A DNA stretch of 64,000 bases from an uncultured Mollicutes bacterium (lineage in GTDB: Bacteria; Bacillota_I; Bacilli_A; RFN20; CAG-826): the NCBI GenBank assembly GCA_900540385.1, contig UQFY01000002.1:62001-126000 (forward strand), written 5' to 3'. Positions 1 through 8,711 of this stretch are shown one piece after another; positions within the stretch are counted from its first letter, which is position 1; every line of letters starts with the position of its first letter. The translations under genes and the position numbers were made by a program. The notes under the pieces were generated by a model. It ran no database searches. It saw only the letters and a program-made list of their open reading frames with translations, and was not told the origin of the DNA.

Positions 1-319
1 GTTTTAATGGAAGGTTTCCGCCATCCGCATACATCTTATTAGAAACAACGCTACGCACGATTCCCGCTGTGAATTCCGGCCTCATTGTGACCGAACGGTC
101 TCCCTTATCCATGAAAGTGTACATTTCTTTACGGACAACGTCGCTGCTTCCTCCTGTTCCACGTGAGAAAACATCCGTATATTCGAGAACGGGTGGAACG
201 ATTTCCTTATAGGCATAAAGCTCTATGCAGGTGGATAAAACATCGATGATATATTGGATTCCGGTCATTTCCTCCCCGAAAATATCATGAGTTCCTTTTA
301 CTGGTTGATAATTGCTCAT
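1..319 (-). CDS. hisS: Histidyl-tRNA synthetase, N-terminal part (runs off the window)
   Basis: Charges tRNA-His with histidine in the cytoplasm (class II aminoacyl-tRNA synthetase). Only the first 106 codons are present. The N-terminus MSNYQPVKGTHDIFGEE carries the KGTHD signature of HisRS, and TMRPEFTAGIVR near residue 95 is class II motif 2, normally TLRPEGTA; here Glu-Phe replaces Glu-Gly. The ATG at 319 follows the rel stop by 11 nt and has a strong AAGGAGGAG ribosome-binding site. The order recJ-rel-hisS on one strand is common in Bacillota. No promoter is visible between rel and hisS, so it is probably co-transcribed. The identification is firm; the C-terminus cannot be seen. Confidence 0.93.
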   Translation of the reverse strand, partial: MSNYQPVKGTHDIFGEEMTGIQYIIDVLSTCIELYAYKEIVPPVLEYTDVFSRGTGGSSDVVRKEMYTFMDKGDRSVTMRPEFTAGIVRSVVSNKMYADGGNLPLK

Positions 320-330
320 ATTCTCCTCCT

Positions 331-2553
331 TTAATGGATTATTCTTTTACATTCATAAATACCTTTTACGCCTTTTAAAGCCGCAAAAACATCTTCTAAC
401 GTCTTTGAATCAGACACATAAATTGTTGCTCCGATAACATCGTTCATCGTTTCGTGAATAAGATGGACTTTTAAATCGGTGACCTCAACTCCTTTTGAGG
501 ACATGGTTGCAAGCATATCCGCAAGAAGATTTTGACGATCGTTGGCATAAACTTGAATATCAACAGGGTAAGTTGATATTCCTAAATTAGGGTTCCAATG
601 AACACTGATGGTTCTTTTGCCTGCGTCAACGATATTTGGACAATTCAAACGGTGAACAACAATTCCCTTCCCTTTTGTAACGTATCCAGTGATATCGTCT
701 CCAGGAATTGGTGTGCAACATTTCGCCAAAGAGACAGCAACATTATCGATTCCATTGACAATAATTGGGTTTTTGCTGTCTTTGGAAGAGTTATGCCTAT
801 TCAGGTTCGTTTTCTTATCTTCCTTACGGACCCCAAGATAGTCGATTAAGACAAACGGAGTGATGTTACGATTCGCCACCGCTTCATAAAGTGTGTCCAT
901 ATCAGAGAAATTGAACTTGCTTAAGGCCTTGCTTTCGAGAAGTTTTTCCATCTCACCAACACCAATATCCTGGGCTTTAAAAGCTTCAAGGCAGCTTTCG
1001 TAGCCTTTGCGGATTGTTTCTTCGCGAAGGTATTGGCTATTTTTAGCAATGCTCTTTTTAATGTGAGATTTTGCGCTGGCGGTTTTAGCAATCTCCAACC
1101 ACCCTTGATTTGGTCCAGGAGAATTTTTGGAGGTTTTGATTTCGCAAACATCTCCCGTTTTCAAAACGGTGTTAAGCGGAACCATTTGCCCATTAACAAC
1201 TGCTCCTACAGCCGAATCTCCGACTTTTGTGTGAATTTTATAAGCAAAATCTAGGGTTGTTGCTCCACTAGGAAGATCAATAACCTTTCCTAGAGGTGTA
1301 AATACATACACGTTCGCATTAAAAATATCGTTAGAAAGAGCGGCCATATATTCTTTGGCGTTGCCACTCTCTTCTCCAGAAATAGAGACAAAATCACGGA
1401 ACCAGTGAAGTTTATTTTCGATGTCTTTTTGTTCTTCACGTGCATTATAATTGTTGCCTTCTTTATATTTCCAATGGGCGGCAACACCTTCTTCCGCTAT
1501 TTGGTCCATTTCTTCAGTTCGAATTTGAACTTCATAAATATTTCCATCTCCGGAAACGATACTGGTGTGCAAAGACTGATACATGTTTGGCTTTGGCATA
1601 GCGATATAGTCTTTGAAACGACCGGGAATAGGTTTGAATGTCGCATGAACAATTCCAAGGATCTCATAGCATTGCATGATCGTTTTTGTAATCACACGAA
1701 TAGCCAAAACATCGTATATTTCATCGAAATTGTAATTTTTGAGATACATTTTTCGATAGATGGAATAAATAGATTTGATACGCGATTCCATACGGAATGG
1801 TATTTTTTGTTCGAAAATCAAGTCAGCGATACGTTTCTTTAAACTGTTAAGCGATTCTTGGCGGTTGCTTTCTCTTTCATTCAACATCTTTAAAATCGCA
1901 TTGTATTTCTCTGGTTCAAGATATTTCAAAGAAAGGTCTTCCATTTCGCTTTGCATTTTATAAATACCTAAACGATGGGCAATTGGAGTAAAAACCTCCA
2001 ATGTTTCCTTTGCTAGGGCTTTTTGACGTTCTGGGCGTAAAGAAGAAAGAGTTCTTAAATTATGAAGACGATCGGCAAGCTTAACGATAATGACACGAAC
2101 ATCTTTCGCCATGCCTAAGAAAATCTTTCGGTGATCTTCCGCTTCAAAATCTTGCTCCGTACGGTGGGAGAGTTTCATTCTTTGAATTTTGGTTAAAGAA
2201 TCGACGATTAAAGCGACATCTTCTCCAAAACGTTTCTTAATTTCGGCAATCGTTAAATCGGTATCTTCGACAGTATCGTGCAAAAGACCGGAAATAATCG
2301 TCTCAGGTCCTGCCTGAAGCTGAGCCAAAATATAGGCCACTTCAATTGGGTGTTGAATATAAGGCTCACCAGAACGGCGAAATACGCCAGCGTGTTTTTC
2401 TTTCGCTAAAAGATAGGCTTCTTGAATCAATTCACGATCTTTTTGGTCCTTAATATAAACACAAAAAAGCTCACGAAGGTCTTCGTAAGTGTGCATGGGG
2501 TAGCCCCCATTAGGAACTAACGCAACTTGTTCTGTTTTCTTTTCTTCCGCCAT
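331..2553 (-). CDS. relA: Bifunctional (p)ppGpp synthetase/hydrolase Rel
   Basis: Makes and degrades the stringent-response alarmone (p)ppGpp in the cytoplasm. The 740 residues show the full long-RSH layout. The HD hydrolase has H92-D93 in LLHDTVEDTD and ADRLHNLRTL at 160-169. The synthetase spans about 250-365, with PKPNMYQSLHT. The TGS domain lies at about 412-475. A Cys-containing zinc-finger-like segment (AKCCTPIPGDDITGY) is near 620, and an ACT domain is at the C-terminus. Both active sites look intact, so this is a bifunctional Rel rather than a synthetase-only RelA. The start has no Shine-Dalgarno site; a TATAAT hexamer ends 10 nt upstream, so the mRNA may be nearly leaderless. It lies 41 nt after recJ and is followed by hisS. 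Confidence 0.96.
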   Translation of the reverse strand: MAEEKKTEQVALVPNGGYPMHTYEDLRELFCVYIKDQKDRELIQEAYLLAKEKHAGVFRRSGEPYIQHPIEVAYILAQLQAGPETIISGLLHDTVEDTDLTIAEIKKRFGEDVALIVDSLTKIQRMKLSHRTEQDFEAEDHRKIFLGMAKDVRVIIVKLADRLHNLRTLSSLRPERQKALAKETLEVFTPIAHRLGIYKMQSEMEDLSLKYLEPEKYNAILKMLNERESNRQESLNSLKKRIADLIFEQKIPFRMESRIKSIYSIYRKMYLKNYNFDEIYDVLAIRVITKTIMQCYEILGIVHATFKPIPGRFKDYIAMPKPNMYQSLHTSIVSGDGNIYEVQIRTEEMDQIAEEGVAAHWKYKEGNNYNAREEQKDIENKLHWFRDFVSISGEESGNAKEYMAALSNDIFNANVYVFTPLGKVIDLPSGATTLDFAYKIHTKVGDSAVGAVVNGQMVPLNTVLKTGDVCEIKTSKNSPGPNQGWLEIAKTASAKSHIKKSIAKNSQYLREETIRKGYESCLEAFKAQDIGVGEMEKLLESKALSKFNFSDMDTLYEAVANRNITPFVLIDYLGVRKEDKKTNLNRHNSSKDSKNPIIVNGIDNVAVSLAKCCTPIPGDDITGYVTKGKGIVVHRLNCPNIVDAGKRTISVHWNPNLGISTYPVDIQVYANDRQNLLADMLATMSSKGVEVTDLKVHLIHETMNDVIGATIYVSDSKTLEDVFAALKGVKGIYECKRIIH

Positions 2554-2562
2554 AATGACAAT

Positions 2563-2581
2563 ATTATATTACGCATGCACG
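2563..2581 (-). promoter_or_regulatory. rel promoter with GC-rich spacer motif
   Basis: On the minus strand TATAAT (2563-2568) lies 9 nt before the rel ATG at 2553. It is preceded by CGTGCATGCG (2572-2581) and TAA. No clear -35 hexamer is seen. Very similar 10-mers sit in the secDF promoter and the glgB promoter. Confidence 0.55.
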
Positions 2582-2594
2582 AGAAAATGGAATT

Positions 2595-4145
2595 TTAGAA
2601 AGCCCTTTCCGCCATCAAATTAAGAGAAAGCTTTCCTTTAAATTCATTCAAACGGAAATTTAGAAGAAGATTGACCTTTTCATCCGCTTCAAATGAGTTT
2701 TCTCCTAAAGAGAAAGAAAAGATTTTTGTATCCTCGGAAAGTTTTACAGAAAGGTATTTTCCACCTTTAAGGTAAGTAAAGGTTGTTGGATTTAAGCCTT
2801 TAAGTAGGAACTTCGGTGCCTCCCAGCCTAAGCCAAAAGGTGAGAAGGTTTCAATCAAACGATAGGATTTCATATTGCATTCATTCAATGATATATCGAT
2901 TCCATCGTCATTTTTTGCCATTATTTTATGCTTTAAGGCAAAGAAAATATATTCTTTGCGGAAAGATTCAAAATCTTCTTTACGAATAGAACAACCACCC
3001 GCAAAAGGGTGCCCACCCTTACTAAGAAGAGGGATATTAATCTCTTTAAATGCATCTAGAATATTAACCCCTTCAAGAGAGCGTAAGGAGCCGACAAGAA
3101 GGGAAGGATCCTTTTCCATAGGAGAAAAAACAGCAACAGGTTTTTGATAGGTTGCTAAAAGTCTTGATGCAAGAAGGCCATTTAGTCCCTCTGGTAAAGA
3201 AGTTTGGACAACAATCGCCAAATCACTTGGTGAAAGGGAAAGTTCATCCACGGCGTTTTTAGTCAGTTCTTTTCTTTTTTCGTTTTCTTCGTTAATCCAA
3301 GAGGAAATCGTTTCATTCATTTTTGGATCTCTTTCCACGAAATAGCGAAGAAGGCGATTGATCGTGCTTCCTTTTTCGATTCTTCCAATCGAGTTTATCT
3401 TTGGAATGATTTCCATTTGGAAAACGGATTCATCAATGTATTTTCTTTCTGTTAGTAACAAAAACTCATTGATTGGTTTTTTCCTGATGTAATCAAGCAT
3501 TAAGCGGATAATTTCACGATTATACGAAAGAAAAGGCATCATATCAGAGATGGTAGATACCGCTCCTAAAGAAAGAAGATAAGGGTCTGTTTTCTTAAGC
3601 AAAGCATGTGAAAAAATAAAAGACAAATAGCCAGCAGAAATTGCTACCGAACCATATTTCGTTGTTTCTGGATGAATCACAATATCGGCTTCAGGAGCAA
3701 CATCATCAAATTCGTGGTGATCAAGAATAATAACTTCAATACCTAATTTTTTCGCTTCTTTTAGAGCGTCATGAGCAGTCACGCCATTATCGCAAGTAAA
3801 AATAAGCGAGTAGCCTTTTTGAAAGATTTTATCGACGTTGTTGACCGTTAAACCATATCCGTCTTGATAACGCGAGGGAAGATATCCTTCGGTTTGGATG
3901 CCAAATTCACGAAAAGCACGCACCAAAATGGAAGTAGACATCACCCCGTCTGTATCATAATCCCCATAAACAAGGACTTTTCCTTTTCTTTCCTTGATGT
4001 CTTCCAAACGTTCAATTGCCTTTAAAACAATAGGGTTGTCGTCCAAAAGGGGCAAATTAGAAAAAGAAGGAGGAAGAGAAATTCTCTCATATTCCTCCTT
4101 CGTGATTCCGTAATGTTGGCAAATTCTATCCAGCAAGCTATCCAT
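2595..4145 (-). CDS. recJ: Single-stranded-DNA-specific exonuclease RecJ
   Basis: 5'-to-3' ssDNA exonuclease of the DHH superfamily, acting in recombination and mismatch/base-excision repair. At 516 residues it is shorter than most RecJ (560-780), in keeping with a compact form without long C-terminal additions. Visible motifs are motif I YGDYDTDG at 60-67, TCDNG at 117-121, the DHH triad LDHHE at 141-145, SLGAVSTISDMMP, and the DHHA1 glycine motif GGHPFAGGCS in the C-terminal third. It starts 2 nt after the secDF stop, so it is probably in the secDF transcript, and the rel gene follows. Assignment to RecJ rather than the NrnA group rests on the length and on the sequence around motif III; a true NrnA-like gene is present elsewhere in the window (61132-62133). 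Confidence 0.92.
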   Translation of the reverse strand: MDSLLDRICQHYGITKEEYERISLPPSFSNLPLLDDNPIVLKAIERLEDIKERKGKVLVYGDYDTDGVMSTSILVRAFREFGIQTEGYLPSRYQDGYGLTVNNVDKIFQKGYSLIFTCDNGVTAHDALKEAKKLGIEVIILDHHEFDDVAPEADIVIHPETTKYGSVAISAGYLSFIFSHALLKKTDPYLLSLGAVSTISDMMPFLSYNREIIRLMLDYIRKKPINEFLLLTERKYIDESVFQMEIIPKINSIGRIEKGSTINRLLRYFVERDPKMNETISSWINEENEKRKELTKNAVDELSLSPSDLAIVVQTSLPEGLNGLLASRLLATYQKPVAVFSPMEKDPSLLVGSLRSLEGVNILDAFKEINIPLLSKGGHPFAGGCSIRKEDFESFRKEYIFFALKHKIMAKNDDGIDISLNECNMKSYRLIETFSPFGLGWEAPKFLLKGLNPTTFTYLKGGKYLSVKLSEDTKIFSFSLGENSFEADEKVNLLLNFRLNEFKGKLSLNLMAERAF

Positions 4146-4147
4146 TA

Positions 4148-6871
4148 TTAGTCGTTAATTCCAATGAAGGTAGCTTCTTCAGGCTCAGAAGACTTCTTCT
4201 TTTGTTTACCGTTCTTATCTTGATTGCGAGGGCGATTTTCCCAAGTTTCCTTAACGGATCTTCTAAGGGAAGAGATTCCTTCAGAAAGAAGTTTTGTAGT
4301 AGGAACGGTAATGGTAAGAACTAAGGCAAGTGCAATCAAAATTGCGATGGAAATTCCTAAGAATACGGTTCTATAGAGAGCTGGTGCAACACCAATAAAT
4401 GGTAAGAATGTACCAAGAAGCAACAAGGAATAGATAATGATTTCACCAGCACTTTGAGAATTCGCCAAAGTGAGCATAGAATTTCTGAAAGAAAGAGTGT
4501 TCTTATCTTTTTCACGGCTGTCTTTGATTAATTCTTTTTCCTTATTAAATAAGATGGAAGCAAGCATCTCAAGAATAAAGAAAGCAGATAAGACGCTAAG
4601 AGAAACAACAGGTGTGACAGCAAGTCTTGTCAAAGTGAAGAAACCGGTGATTACAACGCTATTTTCTAAAGCAAAGACAGTTGCAGGTAAGGAACGAGAG
4701 AGACCGAAACGGAGCCAATAATAGACGAGCATGGAAGCGGAAGCAACGCTAAGCGCCACATAAATCATGCTTAAATCTGGGCTTCCGGCTTGATAAACAA
4801 CACGATTGCCACTCACAGTGATAGCTTCCATATCAGCGTTATAGGTAATTGCCTTTGCTAAAGCCTCATTCAAATAATCATGCATGGCTTCATCTTTAAC
4901 GACGAAATCATATTGGGCTTCGGCATCGAAATAAACGCTAAGTGGGACGTCAAAATGATAGACATCGTATTTTTTGATTTCGCTATCATCGTTGATAGAT
5001 ACGGTGGTTTGTTCCAAAGTGATATCGCCACTTACATAATCGGCTAATTTCTTGTCATTATAAGAAATGACATCTAAAAGATAATTACGGACGTCGTCTA
5101 AGGAAGCCATCGTCTTAGTGGCTTGGGATTTAGAGTCAACACGATACTCTACGGAGATAGATGTTGTATTTTCAAAAGCCCCAGAATAATTGAAGGCATC
5201 ACCCTTCAAGGAAGAGAAGACGCTTACCCCAACTATCGAAGCAAGAGCTAAGACCCCTGCTAAAACTTCCCAAATACGTTTATGTTTGGTGAAATCCTTA
5301 TCGGCATAAGCACCGAAATAGGTTTGTTTTTCTTCTTTAAGAAGGTTAGGAATCTTACTTTCGTCAACAAAGTAGGTTTTATTTAAAGTTTTTTCGGAAG
5401 AGGAATCATTTGCAAGCATCCAACCTTGGAAATGTCCTAAAATCAAATTCAAGATAGTTCCTGCAGCAGCCGTCCAAATAAGAGATAAGCCCATTTTCCC
5501 GACTGTTCCTGGAATAAATCCATAAATGCAAAGACCGATGACGATTGCAACAATACCGGCATCAAGTGTAGGCCAAAGAGCTTTTTTGGCACCTTCGGAT
5601 TCCGCTTTCTTTAAAGAACGGCCCTTGTAAAGTTCGTCTTTTAATTTGGAATAATAATAAACGCCGCCAAAGATGGTAACCAAACCGCCAAGAATAAAGC
5701 CGACTAGGGCGCCAATGCCAAATTGAGCAGAGAAATAAGAGAAAACGAGAATGCCCAATTCAATGGAAAGAAGGGTATTGCTCATAATTCCTAAAGCACC
5801 TAAATGGTAGAAAAGAGCGAGAACAACGGCTGCAATGCATAAAGAAACGATCATCGCGATCATCGTAGGCCCCATATTAACACTTAAATGCCAGTCATTT
5901 GGGGTGATGATGCTATCTACAGAAGCAGGAACATCGGTAGAATAATCGAAAGTAATGTCGTATTTATAAGAGGAAGCATTCAAAATAGAGCAGTAATATA
6001 AAGCCGCTTTATAGGCAGCTCCTGCCTTGGAAGAATCGAAATTTCCATTTTGAATAGCGTCACTATTAGGAATTAATTGGAATTTCGTGTAGTTATTATT
6101 TTCGTTGGTTGTGTCAACATACCAAGCATTGGATGCGCCTTCTCCGAAAACGAGACGCTTTGCCATATTTGGATCATAATCCTCAGCGGAAGTATTCGTG
6201 GCATCAAGATAGTTATCGCCTTCTTGGAAATGGTTCCAAAGAACAACATAACAATATTGAGCTTCCGTGGAAGATTCGCTGTCCGCTTCTTTAGAGTTGT
6301 CAGAGCAGAATTTAATAAGTTCGTTTAATTCGCCATTTTCGCCAGGTTGATTAACTTTGATGGTGACAACAGGAACATTATTAACGTATTCGATGGCGGC
6401 TGTATTGCCTTCAAACATTTTATTGCTACGATAAGAAGTTCTAGAAGGAGCATCTTTTTGAATTTCTTGGGTAGGTGCACCAACACCAATGGTGATATCT
6501 TGGCCAGAAAAAGAAAGATAGTCTTCCAAATAACGATATTCGGTATCATCGTTAGAAGCAGTTCTTACGGTAACTTTGATGGTATCGTAACCAACTTTGT
6601 CTACTTCCGCATTCACATCCCAATTTTCAAGACGGTTTTCCATTTCTTCCGCAACTTCATCAACGGCATCATAGCCTTCGGTTTGTTGGATGTAATTAGC
6701 AGGATCCACTCCTTTATAGGTGGTATCTTTTTTGGAAATCTTAAAATAAAGTGCCTTGCTATTGCCATAGCTAACATCCGTGTCCATCATGGAAATGGCA
6801 TTGCCCATAGTGGCAAGAGAACCAATGATGAGTAACGAGCTTGTTAGGATATAACCGAGTTTACGTAACAT
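4148..6871 (-). CDS. secDF: Protein translocase subunit SecDF (fusion)
   Basis: Membrane component of the Sec translocon that uses proton motive force to help pull proteins across the membrane. The 907-residue chain has two homologous halves. The SecD half has a first membrane helix (about 5-25), a large extracytoplasmic P1 region to about 335, then a five-helix bundle with the motif TLDAGIVA. The SecF half begins near KRIWEVLAGVLALASIVGV and contains VFALENSVVITGFFT, matching the conserved D and E motifs of SecD/SecF. The start was set at MLRKLGYIL (6871), not the longer upstream reading, because GGAGGAG lies 6 nt before this ATG. The C-terminus is basic and charged. It has its own promoter, then recJ-rel-hisS follow. 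Confidence 0.93.
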   Translation of the reverse strand: MLRKLGYILTSSLLIIGSLATMGNAISMMDTDVSYGNSKALYFKISKKDTTYKGVDPANYIQQTEGYDAVDEVAEEMENRLENWDVNAEVDKVGYDTIKVTVRTASNDDTEYRYLEDYLSFSGQDITIGVGAPTQEIQKDAPSRTSYRSNKMFEGNTAAIEYVNNVPVVTIKVNQPGENGELNELIKFCSDNSKEADSESSTEAQYCYVVLWNHFQEGDNYLDATNTSAEDYDPNMAKRLVFGEGASNAWYVDTTNENNNYTKFQLIPNSDAIQNGNFDSSKAGAAYKAALYYCSILNASSYKYDITFDYSTDVPASVDSIITPNDWHLSVNMGPTMIAMIVSLCIAAVVLALFYHLGALGIMSNTLLSIELGILVFSYFSAQFGIGALVGFILGGLVTIFGGVYYYSKLKDELYKGRSLKKAESEGAKKALWPTLDAGIVAIVIGLCIYGFIPGTVGKMGLSLIWTAAAGTILNLILGHFQGWMLANDSSSEKTLNKTYFVDESKIPNLLKEEKQTYFGAYADKDFTKHKRIWEVLAGVLALASIVGVSVFSSLKGDAFNYSGAFENTTSISVEYRVDSKSQATKTMASLDDVRNYLLDVISYNDKKLADYVSGDITLEQTTVSINDDSEIKKYDVYHFDVPLSVYFDAEAQYDFVVKDEAMHDYLNEALAKAITYNADMEAITVSGNRVVYQAGSPDLSMIYVALSVASASMLVYYWLRFGLSRSLPATVFALENSVVITGFFTLTRLAVTPVVSLSVLSAFFILEMLASILFNKEKELIKDSREKDKNTLSFRNSMLTLANSQSAGEIIIYSLLLLGTFLPFIGVAPALYRTVFLGISIAILIALALVLTITVPTTKLLSEGISSLRRSVKETWENRPRNQDKNGKQKKKSSEPEEATFIGIND

Positions 6872-6931
6872 ATCTCTCCTCCAAGTATCTAGCAGGTCTA
6901 GCATAAAAGAATGCAGACAATTGCGATAATT

Positions 6932-6960
6932 ATTTTACGCACGCACGTATGCGATAGCAA
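6932..6960 (-). promoter_or_regulatory. secDF promoter with GC-rich spacer motif
   Basis: Minus strand: TTGCTA (6955-6960), 17-nt spacer, TAAAAT (6932-6937). The end of the spacer is CGTGCGTGCG (6938-6947), abutting the -10; the outer CGCA/TGCG arms form a short inverted repeat. The leader to the ATG is about 55-60 nt and contains a strong Shine-Dalgarno site. Confidence 0.6.
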
Positions 6961-7002
6961 GAAATAACGCTGGAAAACACGCAATCAAGAAAGAAAAGGA
7001 AA

Positions 7003-8013
7003 TCAAAAAAGATATTCCTGACTCACAAACCCTAAGTGTTTGCGAGCTTTTGAAGTAGCTTCACGTCCCCTTGGTGTGCGATTAATCATGCCAATCATCA
7101 CCAAATAAGGCTCATACACGTCTTCTAAATTGGTGATTTCCTCGCCAATCGCGGAAGCAATCGATTCAATACCCACTGGTCCGCCATGAAAACGCTCGAT
7201 GATTGTTCTTAAATACTTAATATCAACATCGTCTAAACCAAGTTCATCGATTTTTAAAGCGTTCATGGCTTTTAAGGCTATTTTAGAGTCGATGCTTTCT
7301 AGCCCTTCATATGAGGCAAAATCACGGACTCTTCGATAGATTCTATTCGCAATTCGTGGAGTTCCACGAGAACGTTTGGCCAAAAGGGAAGAGGCTTCTT
7401 CATCAATTGGCATTTTTAAAACGCGAGAAGTTCTCTTGATAATGGCTTCAATTTCAGCATTCGTATAGAAATCCATTTTCGCAGAAATTCCAAAACGAGC
7501 CCGTAAAGGAGCGCTTAAATCACCAGCTCTTGTTGTCGCGCCAACAAGAGTGAAAGGTGGCAAGGCCATATTCAAAGGCTTGGAATTTCCATCGTGATTA
7601 ACCATGATAGTTAATTGAAAATCTTCCATTGCGCCGTAAAGAATTTCTTCGACTTGTCTAGGAAGACGATGAATCTCATCGATAAAAAGAACGTCTCCTG
7701 GTTCTAATTCGCATAATATTGCCGCTAAATCGCCTGTTCTCTCAATGGAAGGTCCGTTTACTGTTTTAATATTCCCGCCCATTTCATTGGCGATAACATA
7801 AGCGAGCGTCGTTTTTCCTAAACCTGGCGGGCCATAAAGTAAAACATGATCCAAAGGTTCTTCTCTTTTTTTAGCCGCGCCAATAAAAACACGGAGATTG
7901 TCTTTTAATTCAGTTTGTCCCACATATTCCGAAAGAGTATGAGGTCTCAAAGTTAGATCACTAGAAAGATCCCCTTCTTCTTTATTGGCATCTAAGATTC
8001 TTTCTTTTTTCAT
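7003..8013 (-). CDS. ruvB: Holliday junction branch migration helicase RuvB
   Basis: AAA+ motor that, with RuvA, drives branch migration of Holliday junctions in recombinational repair. The 336 residues are full length. Walker A GPPGLGKTT is at 61-69, Walker B FIDEIHRL at about 110-117, sensor I VGATTRAGDLSAPLRARFG follows, and the C-terminal winged-helix region ends in PRGREATSKARKHLG. The gene overlaps the ruvA stop in a 4-nt ATGA junction, so translation of the pair is probably coupled. Confidence 0.97.
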   Translation of the reverse strand: MKKERILDANKEEGDLSSDLTLRPHTLSEYVGQTELKDNLRVFIGAAKKREEPLDHVLLYGPPGLGKTTLAYVIANEMGGNIKTVNGPSIERTGDLAAILCELEPGDVLFIDEIHRLPRQVEEILYGAMEDFQLTIMVNHDGNSKPLNMALPPFTLVGATTRAGDLSAPLRARFGISAKMDFYTNAEIEAIIKRTSRVLKMPIDEEASSLLAKRSRGTPRIANRIYRRVRDFASYEGLESIDSKIALKAMNALKIDELGLDDVDIKYLRTIIERFHGGPVGIESIASAIGEEITNLEDVYEPYLVMIGMINRTPRGREATSKARKHLGFVSQEYLF

Positions 8014-8579
8014 TTACGACTTCCTCTAAGTTTCAATAAAGCAGCGCGAAGAATATCTTCTGTAGAAAGATTTGGCTCATTAATGCTAGAAAGAGCAGCA
8101 TCTATATCTTTGACTTTAAAGCCCATGCTCTTTAATGCGGCACGAACGTCTTCGTATCTTTCATCGTTAGTGTTCTTATTGGTTGGTGAAGCGAGTTTTC
8201 CTTTCAAATCCAAGATAATCTGAGAGGCGGCTTTAGGGCCAATTCCAGGAAGTTTTTTCAAATATGAAGTATTACTAGCAGAAATTGCGCGGAAAAGTTC
8301 ATCTGGAGTTGTCGCACTAAGGGCGTTTATAGCCGTTTTTGGGCCAATGCCCTTCACTTGAATCAACGATTTAAAAGCGTCTTTCTCCATCTTCGTCGAA
8401 AAACCAACCAAATAATGGTCGTTCTCGTTATAAACTTCATAAGAATAAACGGTCGTTTCCGTGCCAACTTGCCATTCTAAAGGCCTTGCCACAAAAAGCT
8501 CAAAAGCAATTCCATTGACATCAATGGCAATGGAATCGTTCGAAACATCAATGATTTTTCCAGTAAATGAATAATACAT
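8010..8579 (-). CDS. ruvA: Holliday junction DNA-binding subunit RuvA
   Basis: Tetrameric junction-binding partner of RuvB. The 189 residues have the N-terminal OB fold (MYYSFTGKIIDVSNDSIAIDVNGI), the two helix-hairpin-helix motifs (VKGIGPKTAINAL and LPGIGPKAASQIIL) and a short C-terminal domain III that contacts RuvB. The ATG comes 3 nt after the stop of the 30-residue membrane peptide gene, and no separate ribosome-binding site is obvious, so it is probably translated by reinitiation. It ends in an ATGA overlap with ruvB. Confidence 0.96.
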   Translation of the reverse strand: MYYSFTGKIIDVSNDSIAIDVNGIAFELFVARPLEWQVGTETTVYSYEVYNENDHYLVGFSTKMEKDAFKSLIQVKGIGPKTAINALSATTPDELFRAISASNTSYLKKLPGIGPKAASQIILDLKGKLASPTNKNTNDERYEDVRAALKSMGFKVKDIDAALSSINEPNLSTEDILRAALLKLRGSRK

Positions 8580-8582
8580 AAG

Positions 8583-8675
8583 TCAGTTTAAACAAGCGAA
8601 GAAGATGCAAAAGAGAAGAATAAAGAGAGCAGACACTAGGGAAACAACACCAGCAAAAAGCGTCTCTTTTTTCAT
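8583..8675 (-). CDS. 30-residue single-span membrane peptide upstream of ruvAB
   Basis: I do not recognise this short gene. It encodes MKKETLFAGVV, then a stretch of Leu, Phe, Ile, Val and Cys, ending CIFFACLN, so almost the whole chain after residue 5 is one membrane helix. Support for it being real: a promoter with TTGATT, 18 nt, TATAAT sits directly before it, the TATAAT is only 6 nt from the ATG as at many other genes in this window, and the stop (TGA) is 3 nt before the ruvA ATG. It fills most of the 109-nt obgE-ruvA gap. It may be a small membrane protein in its own right, or a leader that serves translation of ruvA. Codons are ordinary. Confidence 0.55.
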   Translation of the reverse strand: MKKETLFAGVVSLVSALFILLFCIFFACLN

Positions 8676-8681
8676 AAGAAA

Positions 8682-8711
8682 ATTATAGCTATTCCGTATA
8701 GGTGAAATCAA
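8682..8711 (-). promoter_or_regulatory. Promoter for the small membrane peptide and ruvAB
   Basis: Minus strand TTGATT (8706-8711) and TATAAT (8682-8687) with an 18-nt spacer, lying across the end of obgE. The -10 is 6 nt from the ATG at 8675, predicting a leaderless transcript. Confidence 0.6.

Noticed and set aside
1405..1842. 145-codon plus-strand frame inside rel
   Set aside because: Shadow of the conserved rel coding frame; no start signal.
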